In this document: positions 22,811 to 33,100 of the stretch, one piece after another
Numbering within the stretch: position 1 is the stretch's first letter
Layout: each line of letters starts with the position of its first letter
NCBI RefSeq assembly: GCF_963576615.1
Contig: NC_088708.1
Coordinates: forward strand, 7,936,001 to 8,000,000
Length of the DNA stretch: 64,000 nucleotides
From: Watersipora subatra
Taxonomy: Eukaryota > Bryozoa > Gymnolaemata > Cheilostomatida > Watersiporidae
Reading direction: 5' to 3'
Program-made: the position numbers and the translations under genes
Notes under the pieces: model-generated
What the model was told of the DNA's origin: nothing
Seen by the model: only the letters and a program-made list of their open reading frames with translations
Databases searched by the model: none

Positions 22811-24530
22811 TTTAGTACAAACTTTCTTTAATGACTGTTTGTATTCAAATGAATTCACATATTTATCAGTAAGCAAGATAATGAGCTAAACACACAAAGA
22901 AAAGAATCCAACATTGCATAATGAGACAATCTGGCCACAAGTGATAACAAAGACCGCAGTGGTCAATTTAGTGCAAAGGCAACTGAGACAACAATATTAT
23001 GTAATATAATATATATATTATGTAATAATATACTATATGAATACAATAGACTCACACAAAGCAGCATAATAAGTTGGTTTAGCTAGCTGGCATAAACATG
23101 CTATTTACAACTTTACTATATCATGCAATATACAATTATTTAGCCATACCTACCAACCACTCTTCTACTCATTTAAAACACTTAATTTAAGCTAGCTAGT
23201 CATTTACCAAGTTGACCGTCTCTGTCTGTGATCACCTGCACCTGTTTGCTGACGAGGTGGTAATTGACCAGTGAGTGTTCTTACCTTTGTGGAGAAAGTG
23301 TTACGCCTTCAGCAAATCACAGTGAATAAAAACCAAACCAGCCAGCACAATTTATAGCCCATTTAACCGAAAAGGACAAAATACAATGTCGCTTTTAAAT
23401 CGAAAGTTGTGAATGTAGCTTAGGAAACCATTAACCGAAATACTGCTGCAGTTTTTGACATCAACGAAAAGCAACATGACGGATGGAATCAAGTACCAAT
23501 AAAAGGCTCAATATAAAACATTTCGTAGCACTGGTTTATGACAAACGCTTCGGGGTTTTACCGGAAAGCCCGTATCAAATATAAATGCTCGCAAATTTAC
23601 AGTTTTGTTTCTGCTTGGACTAATCGTCTAGTCGTAATCTGATCACGTGGCCCATACTTCTTGCCAAACCGCACGAATAACTTCTGCAGCATTTTTCGAC
23701 TATCACAGATGACCAACAAGCTCTTCATGTTTATCAGAGGATTATATGCAATCCTTCGAGCTAAGGTTAAAAAATTAAACAAATTTTTATGGTAGTTTTT
23801 GAGATATCAGTGCTCAGAGTGACAGCATTACAATGACGATGAGCTAGGCGCGTTAGGAGAATAGACATGATTGTTTTGAATGCGTGAAGTATACTTGGGA
23901 AAAAATTTCGACAAATGAGGTTGCATGAAAGTGTAAACAGAAACCATCGTGTTCATCGACGTCCCATTTGAGCCGTTTTAGAAAGAGATTCCGATCTATG
24001 GCGCTTTTGTGATGGCTGCGATGAACTGTTCGTTTTTGAGCTTTTAAGAGCTTGTAATCACATTTCCACATATTTTGCACCTACAACACTGCAGGGTGAG
24101 ACTGAATCTTTTCTGAATTCTAAAACGGATCTTTTCGTACTAAATAACTGTAGGGGAGAGTGGGGTAGGTTGAGCCGGAGGACAGGTTGAGCCATAGTGA
24201 TTTTTTTGAAAACCATTACACATTAAAAGTTGTGTTCTTTTCCAGAAGGTCAACACTCAATGTCAGCCATTTCAAAACCATTGGCAATTGCATCAGATGC
24301 ATGGTAAATGAAATATTTCTAAAATAGTGGAAAACACCCTAAAAAGTAATTCTCGTCTACCATAATCAACCGACTGTATTTTTTTCCCATTTTTGTTTAC
24401 AATCTTCTCATTAACATATATTTAGAAGCAGCATGTTTATGTTAATTGCTTCTTAAATTACCAACGACTTCCAAAGATATTTATTTATTTTGGCATTTGA
24501 ATTCAACATGAGCATAAGGGGCAGGTTGAG

Positions 24531-24585
24531 CCAATTGGCTTGGGGGCAGGTTGAGCCAGGCTCAACCTGCCCCCAAACCAATTGG
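24531..24585. repeat. 55-bp near-perfect palindrome of TIR-like sequence
   Basis: CCAATTGG...GGGGGCAGGTTGAGCC meets its own complement at about 24558. It interrupts the transposase just before the WEIYNLDE segment. Confidence 0.85.
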
Positions 24586-25410
24586 GAGATATACAATCTA
24601 GATGAAGTGGGCATTGCAACTGTCCAGGTGCTTGCTGAAGTGATTAGCTCTAAGGGTAAAAAACAGGTTGGAGCCGTTGCATCCCATGAGCGTGGCGAAC
24701 TTTCTACTTTGTGCTGAGCAATAAGTGCAGGTGGAAATTACATACCACCTTTTTTCATATTTCCGAGTGTCTTCATGAGACTCTGCTACTGTTACTAATA
24801 ATGATACGCTACAAACTACTTCCGCTCAAGAGTACACTCCTATTCAGGCTTCAGCTTCTAAGAGAAAAGTCATACACCAACAAATTATGCCTCTGCCTAC
24901 CGCAGGACTCGGAAATCGATCTAGATGTAAAAGAAAAAAAGACAAGTTCTGCAATACTGACTGACACCTCAGAAAAAAATCAGACTAGAGGAGGGGTTCT
25001 GATAAACAGAAAATTAGGAAGAAACAAAATTCTATCAAAGGCGAGATCACAGAACAAAGGCATGAATCCACATCAGAAGAACTAGCAAAAAAGATGTTAG
25101 ATACAGACAGTGACAGCATGGATGACGAGCTAGTTCATGATATAGCTACTCAACTGACAAAGGAAACACGAACTATAAACAGTCATGTACTAGTGAAATA
25201 TGCCACCCAGAGAAAAACTCAAACCTACTATGTCGAGCTATTATCAGTGTAGAAAACAACCTGTACAAAATAAACTTTATGCGTAAAGCTAGTGGTAGTG
25301 CGGCCTTTTTTATCTACCCTGAAAAACAGGACATGGATGAGAACATTGTAAAAGAGAATATTGTTATGGACTTGGGTAATCCTATTAGAGTTGGTAGAAC
25401 CAGTTGACTA
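24583..25410 (+). pseudogene. pogo/Tigger-type transposase remnant (DDE superfamily)
   Basis: Three pieces in different frames: WEIYNLDEVGIATVQ then SKGKKQVGAV (24583-24717), AISAGGNYIPPFFIFP (about 24718-24770), and a C-terminal segment with YYVELLS, KASGSAAFFIYPEKQD and MDLGNPIRVG (to about 25410). These match the DDE endonuclease domain and C-terminal region of pogo-like transposases known as Tigger/Jerky relatives. Much of the catalytic core between the second and third pieces is missing, and no N-terminal HTH domain is visible. It is inactive. Confidence 0.8.
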
Positions 25411-25727
25411 GTGAGCAAGGTTATGTTTTCAGTAGATATTAGTTGCTTCAATGTTCAATAAATGACTGATTGCAAAGTTCCGAACAAACATTTGTCAAGT
25501 GATTACATAGCAATATTTTAGTCTAGTTCTAACACAAATTATATTTTAATCCTGTAACAATAGTTTTTATCAATATTTTAAAAATATTTACCAAAATAAT
25601 ATGTTAGTAATAAGCAACCTTGTTGTATTGACAGCATAAGGTTCTTCTCCAGGATCATTTAAAGTTTGCAGCTGTTTGGTTACATTTATATGAGTGGCTC
25701 GACCTGCCCCATAACAAATTATTGAAT

Positions 25728-25763
25728 GGCTCTACCTGCCCCAAGTGTGGGGCAGGTAGAGCC
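25728..25763. repeat. perfect 15-bp inverted repeat
   Basis: GGCTCTACCTGCCCC and its complement around AAGTGT, near the right end of the pogo element. It is a relative of the TIR sequence. Confidence 0.85.
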
Positions 25764-26111
25764 AGGGGAAGACCTTTACTAAAATCATTGTAAAAACCAA
25801 AAGCATTATTTTACAGGTTTTTTCTTTGACGCACTGCTGCTAAACATTGTGGGGTACATTAATCTCAAATTTTTGTGAGAATAGTTTCAATAGTTTAAAA
25901 ATTAACTTAAAAAATAGAAAATGTGGCTCAACCTCCCCCACCTTCCCCTAATGTGAATTTTGTTGCAAGTCAAACTTTAGTGAAATAATACGAAGAAAAC
26001 TAAACATGCTTATGTCCTAAAATATTTCTGAACAGGAGCATCGTAACTCATGGACGCAAGGCTAAAATAGTGAACATGCGCATTGTGTATCCTGTATATG
26101 AAAACGTATCT

Positions 26112-26215
26112 GATCACTCTGCCGAATGAGCTCAGTAGTAGAGTGATTGAATAGGAAACTTGTCAATCCGAATTTGTTGAATTAGTTGAGAGTTCAAACC
26201 CATCAGAATGTGGAA
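26112..26215 (+). repeat. tRNA-derived SINE head
   Basis: A-box-like GAGCTCAGTAGTAGAGTG near 26128 and B-box-like GAGTTCAAACCC at 26190-26201, spaced as in a tRNA. No good cloverleaf, so a SINE is more likely than a tRNA gene. Confidence 0.55.
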
Positions 26216-26501
26216 TTTCAATATCAAGATTTTAATAGCTATTTTTGTGTGAATGTGTGTTTGTTTTCATGAGAATGTGCGTTTGTGGGAATGCGTGTTC
26301 GTGGGAATTTGTGAACGCGGAAACTCGTTTGATTGTGTGAATGTGTGAAAGAGTGAATGCGTACCTGCCTAGGCTCTATGAATTTCCACAATTTTTTGCC
26401 GATTTCATCTCAAGTTCACACGCTTATTCTTTGTGCTTTTCAGAAGGTTACCACATATATTTGGTTTCAAAACTCTGTCTGGCTCCTAAGAATCACCATC
26501 T

Positions 26502-29500
26502 TAAACACCCTCCTGCAGGCTAAACATCCACCTGCAGGCTAAACACCCACCTTTATGCTAAACACCCACCTGCAGACTAAACACCCACATTCAGGCTAAA
26601 CACCCACCTTCAAGCTAAACACCCGGCTTCAGGCTAAACACCTACCTTCAGGCTGAACAACCACCTTCAGGCTAAACACTCACCTTCAGGCTAAACAACC
26701 ACCTTCAGGCTAAACAACCACCTTTAGGCTAAACACCCACCTTCAGGCTAAACAACTACCTTCAGGCAAAAGAACCACCTTCAGGCTAAACACCCACCTT
26801 CAGGCTAAACAACTACCTTCAGGCCAAACAACTACCTTCAGGCTAAACAACCACTTTTAGGCTAAACACCCACCTGCTGGCTAAACACCCACCTGCAGGC
26901 TAAACATCCACCTGCTGGCTAAACACCCATCTTCAAGCGAAACACCCACCTGCAGACTAAACACCCACATTCAGGCTAAACACCCATCTTCAAGCTAAAC
27001 ACCCACCTGCAGGCTAAACATCCAAATTCAGACTAAACACCCACCTGCAGACTAAACACCCACCTGCAGACTAAACACCCACCTGCAGGCTAAACACCCA
27101 CCTGCAGACTAAACACCCACCTACAGGCTAAACATCCAACTTTAGACTAAGCACCCACCTTCAGGCTAAACACCCACCTGCAGACTAAACACCCACTTGC
27201 AGACTAAACATCCAACTTCAGGCTAAACACCCACCAGCAGACTAAACATCCAACTTCAGGCTAAACACCCACCTTCAGGCTAAACAACTACCTTCAGGCA
27301 AAACAACCACCTTCAGGCTAAACACCCACCTTCAGACTAAACAACTACCTTCAGGCTAAACAACTACCTTCAGGCTAAACAACCACTTTTAGGCTAAACA
27401 CCCACCTGCTGGCTAAACACCCACCTACTGACTAAACATCTACCTACAGACTAAACACCTACCTGCTGACTAAACACCCACCTGCAGACTAAACACCCAC
27501 CTGCAGACTAAACACCCACCTGCAGGCTAAACATCCACCTGCAGACTAAACACCCACCTACAGGCTAAACATCCAACTTCAGGCTAAACACCCACCTTCA
27601 GGCTAAACCCCCACCTGCAGACTAAACACCCACCTACAGGCTAAACATCCAACTTTAGACTAAGCACCCACCTTCAGGCTAAACACCCACCTGCAGACTA
27701 AACACCCACTTGCAGACTAAACATCCAACTTCAGGCTAAACACCCACCAGCAGACTAAACATCCAACTTCAGGCTAAACACCCACCTTCAGGCTAAACAA
27801 CTACCTTCAGGCAAAACAACCACCTTCAGGCTAAACACCCACCTTCAGACTAAACAACTACCTTCAGGCTAAACAACTACCTTCAGGCTAAACAACCACT
27901 TTTAGGCTAAACACCCACCTGCTGGCTAAACACCCACCTACTGACTAAACATCTACCTACAGACTAAACACCTACCTGCTGACTAAACACCCACCTGCAG
28001 ACTAAACACCCACCTGCAGACTAAACACCCACCTGCAGGCTAAACATCCACCTGCAGACTAAACACCCACCTACAGGCTAAACATCCAACTTCAGGCTAA
28101 ACACCCACCTTCAGGCTAAACCCCCACCTGCAGACTAAACACCCACCTGCAGACTAAACATCCAACTTTAGACTAAACACCCACCTGCAGACTAAACATC
28201 CAACTTCAGGCTAAACACCCACCTTCAAGCTGAACAACTACCTTCAGGCTAAACAACCACTTTTAGGCTAAACACCCACCTGCTGGCTAAACACCCACCT
28301 ACTGACTAAACATCTACCTACAGACTAAACACCCACTTGCTGACTAAACACCCACCTGCAGACTAAACACCCACCTGCAGACTAAACACCCACCTGCAGG
28401 CTAAACATCCACCTGCAGACTAAACACCCACCTACAGGCTAAACATCCAACTTCAGGCTAAACACCCACCTTCAGGCTAAACACCCACCTGCAGACTAAA
28501 CACCCACCTGCAGGCTAAACACCCACCTACAGACTAAACACCCACCTGCAGACTAAACATCCAACTTCAGGCTAAACACCTACCTGCAGACTAAACATCC
28601 AACTTCAGGCTAAACACCCACCTTCAAGCTGAACAACTATCTTCAGGCTAAACAACCACTTTTAGGCTAAACATCCACCTGCTGGCTAAACACCCACCTA
28701 CCGACTAAACATCTACCTACAGACTAAACACCCACCTGCTGACTAAACACCCACCTGCAGACTAAACACCCACCTTCAGGTTAAACACCCACCTACAGAC
28801 TAAACACACACCTGCTGGCTAAGCACCCACCTGCAGACTAAACACCCACCTACAGACTAAACACTCACCTTCAGGCTAAACACCCACCTACAGACTAAAC
28901 ACTCACTTTCAGGTTAAACAACTACCTTCAGGCTAAACACCCACCTGCAGGCTAAACACCCACCTGCAGGCTAAACACCCACCTGCAGGCTAAACACCCT
29001 CATTCAGGCTAAACACCCACCTGCAGGCTAAACACCCATCTTCAGGCTAAACACCCACCTGCAGGCTAAACACCCATCTGCAGGCTAAACACCCACCTGC
29101 AGACTAAACACCCACCTGCTGGCTAAACACCCACCTGCAGGCTAAACACCCACCTGCAGACTAAACACCCACCTACTGGCTAAACACCCACCTACAGACT
29201 AAACACCCACCTGCAGACTAAACACCCACCTGCAGACTAAACACCCACCTGCAGGCTAAACACCCACCTGCAGGCTAAACATCCACCTGCAGGCTAAACA
29301 CCCACCTACAGACTAAACACCCACCTGCAGGCTAAACACCCTCCTTCAGGCTAAACACCCACCTGCAGGCTAAACACCCATCTTCAGGCTAAACACCCAC
29401 CTGCAGGCTAAACACCCACCTGCAGGCTAAACACCCACCTGCAGGCTAAACACCCTCCTTCAGGCTAAACACCCACCTGCAGGCTAAACACCCATCTTCA

Positions 29501-29770
29501 GGCTAAACACCCACCTGCAGGCTAAACACCCACCTGCAGGCTAAACACCCACCTGCAGACTAAACACCCACCTGCTGGCTAAGCACCCACCTGCAGGCTA
29601 AACACCCACCTGCAGACTAAACACCCACCTACTGGCTAAACACCCACCTACAGACTAAACACCCACCTGCAGACTAAACACCCACCTGCAGACTAAACAC
29701 CCACCTGCAGGCTAAGCACCCGCCTGCAGACTAAACACCCACCTTCAGACTAAACACCCACCTACAGACT
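26502..29770. repeat. 19-bp satellite array, about 170 units, with higher-order repeats
   Basis: About 3.3 kb of tandem CTAAACACCCACCTGCAGG and variants (TTCAGG, CTACAGA, CTGCTGG, ACAACTACC). The minus strand is G-rich. A 513-bp higher-order unit (27 x 19 bp) is repeated nearly identically at about 27121-27633 and 27634-28146, with a shortened third copy after it. No open frame runs through it. It lies between the gene C promoter side and the gene B 3' end. Confidence 0.97.
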
Positions 29771-29950
29771 AATTTGTTACATTGTGATTAACATGACATT
29801 ATGTTACATTATATAATATTGATCCTATTTCATTAGATTATGTTATAATATATTTTACTGTACTATGTTATACCATATTATATTAAAACATATTATGTTG
29901 TGCTATACTGTATTGCATCATATTCAGTTATCATGTATTATATTATAGTT
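29771..29950. repeat. degenerate AT-rich repeat
   Basis: Irregular repeats of TTATGTTATATTATA-like sequence next to the satellite. Confidence 0.5.
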
Positions 29951-30056
29951 GAAAAGCAAAGATGTGAACTTGCATGAAGTATGCTGGAAAAAACTGACCA
30001 CCCGTTCTTACAGTGTTCTAGGTAAAAGATGAGATAGAAAGTTTCTAAAGTTGATT

Positions 30057-30062
30057 TTTATT
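30057..30062 (-). terminator. polyadenylation signal of gene B
   Basis: AATAAA on the minus strand, about 125 bases past the stop codon; the same spacing is seen in gene A. Confidence 0.6.
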
Positions 30063-30187
30063 GGAGAGTAATTTGAAGAGAAACTGTAATAATTTTAAAC
30101 TAAAAAGCAGAATACAGTGTTAATAATTATATAGTCTATACTACACAACAAACTGTATCGTGAGTATAATAGTGTAATCCACTATGG

Positions 30188-33100
30188 TTAGCCCACCACA
30201 GCATTGGCAGGTCTGATGCTTGCTTGTGTGTCATCGCATTCGGTACCTATAACATAGAGTAGGAACTGTTAGGTGTATCGGTACCTATAACATAGAGTAG
30301 GAACTGTTAAGTATATCGCTACCTATAACATAGAGTAGGAACTGGTAGGTGTATCGGTACCTATAACATAGAGTAGGAACTGTTCAGTATATCGGTACCT
30401 ATAACATAGAGTAGGAACTGCTAGGTTTATCAGTACCTATAACTGGAATAGTTCTCACCTTTATCTTCAGCCACCTGAGCCTGTCTAGCCTTGAAAACAG
30501 TGTTTATGAGACGTTCGAGTCTCTCTTTGTTAGGAGTTGTCATAACTTTGCTTTTTCTGCCTAATTCCATGAACTGGTTAGACTTGCTGTCAAACTCAGG
30601 CCACTCAGGGATGTTTGCTGGCAGACTCCCAGGTTTGTTTGGGTTCCTTTAATAGAAACACATCAAAGACTTAGTCAACATAATATTAGTTTAAATCTGT
30701 CAACCGATTTACACTCTATAACTCTATGTGATATATGTATTGACCATGATAATAAACTGCTCTTCTGTTCACAAGCAGCTCTGTTTAGTAATATTTTTGC
30801 TGTCTTTGAATTTAAGTGCTAACTACTCCTTCTGATTGCCAGTAGCAAACCAGTGCAAATGGCCTTAAGATGAGTTTATTAAATAGTGTGTAGCTTTGTA
30901 TGAAATATCGGCATCTACATGTATATTCTAGTCTATTTAATTACCACATACAGAAGTGTGATAAACGGCATGTTTTGGATATGGCAGTTGTTTTCTCTAT
31001 GTATTTTACAGGCTAGACAACTACTAAAATATATAAGCAATATCTGAGTTTACCCTAAAAATCTCCCTGGTATCAGTCAGTGTTGCTACAGGAGATGATG
31101 GCTAATGATGCATAACATTTGCTATCATCCATTTATTGTATACTTTTGTATACAAAGTTTGATTTCAGTCAGTAAGGTGATCTTAGCAGTTTATTTACTG
31201 CTACTAAATGTTGCATTTCTGTAATTGTCAATAATATTTGATTGTCATACTAGCGGAACACTCGGCGTGGCGTGTTTATTAAAAATCAGCTTACAAGCAG
31301 TGATAGCAGTTTCACACTTATAAACTTGGTTTATAAGCAATGCCACTTGCCATTAGTCTGGCACATTGCCAAGCTCTTACTAATACATAGAATGACGTTG
31401 CGCCGTACCAGAGAGCAGTAGCATATTTTCACCCACATAGCGACATGCATCGGCTAAAGAATCCATCAAGCTAGTGTGGCTTATTTGGTAAGAGATTGGA
31501 CTGGTGAACGGGAGGCTCCGAGATCAAATGTTTTGCGATAAGGATTTTTCTTTCCAAGATTTAAATGGCTATAGCCGGACATATCGAAGGAATACAAACT
31601 TTGAGATTTATATATATACACTAGCTGTAATACCCGACGTTGCCTGGGTGCTAAAAAGTTATTGGACAAAAAATTGATTTGTATTTAACATATAACAACA
31701 ATGCCATTCTAACTTTCAAACCACATATCATGAGACAAGTGTTTTGTAGTTGAGATAAATTAGAAAGGAAATAAAAACAACTGCAAAGGTTTACAAAGCT
31801 AGTCAAACAACTGTAACTTTTAAACCTCATATCATGAAAAAAAATGTTTTGCGAATGTCAAATAAATTAAAAAAAATAAAACTGCTATGAAAGGGTTTAA
31901 ATGTAAACGTGAAATAATTAGCAAGTAATAGCTAAATAAAGTCTGTTTTGCTACGATTACAATAAAAGATGATTTGGTAATGATGCAATTAATATGAACT
32001 GAGAAAACAAAATAAAAATCCTAAATATGTTGAATTAATAATAACATTTCGAGCATAGAAGTGTGTGTGTAAAAAAGGTTACTGTTCCACCAGAAGCTAT
32101 CCATCAAAACTTTGAATACGACGATACTAGCACCTCTTGATACTGGTACAAATGTAAAAATGGTTGTCGGACTCTTTTTGTCTAACCGAATAGTGAGAAA
32201 ATGTAGAGGCCATTCCTAATCGAGATAATACAATTGTCCGCGTAAAAAGTTGTGAAAGGAAGAACCTTATGAAGAAGGAAGAGCCTTATGAAAGGCCGGA
32301 AATAAACTCATGAAAACGCATCGTATTTCATAGAGTTAATAGAACTCATAGAGTTTAAAATAATACGTCATTTAGCGTGTGCATACGCTATATGGTATAT
32401 GATAATGTCATTGATCAATCGGCCTTTCGTAGCTCAGTGGTAGAGCTCGTGGTTAAAAAACTTGCAGACGCAATATCTGTGAGATCAAATCCATCGAAGT
32501 GCATGTCTCTTCCTATACCGGAAATATTTTATAATATCGGAAGAGTTATGCACACTTTCGAGAGTATTATTTGAGGTAGATAGTAAAGGTTACTTGTTTC
32601 ACATACATTTACAAACAATTCATCATACGGCTACCTCAATTAGATAGAAATTATATTCTCAACGAACATACCTGAATTTCTTTTACGTATATCAATTGAC
32701 ATATTCTAAATCAGAACACCTACAGAAAGAATAATTTGATTGACTAGATTTGATTTGCTGCCGGAGTAACAAGTTTGATAGATAAAAAAGATGACTGCCA
32801 TTTAAACTACAGTATTAAGTTGTTTTGGCGGATAATTAACTACCTATCAAAATTGGTCAGCATTTTTTGGTTTTGAAAGAAATGTATTCTGAATTGGCTT
32901 ATAGTTGTTCCAACAAACTAAAGCAAGCATTTCTTACTCCTCAAACATAAAAATATTAGCAAATAGTGCCAAATACAGTATATGCAGTGAAAAACAGTTT
33001 TTATTCCACTTACCCAGTCTTGGCAAAGTTGGTCCACATCGTCATCATAGCATCAGTTAAAGGTTTGTCTTCTGCTGTCGTTCTATTCAAAGCTGAACTT

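Larger units (their letters stand above)
24153..25948 (+). mobile_element. pogo-like DNA transposon, 1.8 kb, degraded
   Basis: TA duplicated on both sides (24151-24152 and 25949-25950). TIRs of 24 bp (GGGGAGAGTGGGGTAGG on the left) match in 21 of 24 positions. The interior carries pogo/Tigger-type transposase pieces and several extra AGGTTGAGCC motifs. It inserted into the TTAA element at a point equivalent to CTG-TA-ATGTG of the intact copies. Confidence 0.88.
23497..25977. mobile_element. TTAA-type transposon copy 3, 5'-truncated and split by pogo
   Basis: The middle and right half match the copy at 21455 from CAATAAAAGGCTCAATATAAAAC on. The right terminus (TTGCAAGTCAAACT) resumes at 25951 after the pogo insertion. 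The target site at the right end is decayed to TTAG. The left half is missing. Confidence 0.8.

Noticed and set aside
26502-29770. CRISPR-like array
   Set aside because: Tandem 19-bp monomers with no unique spacers, in a eukaryotic intergenic region; it is a satellite.
32411-32490. tRNA gene
   Set aside because: D arm and A box are good, but the anticodon arm does not pair and the T arm is degenerate; a SINE head fits better.
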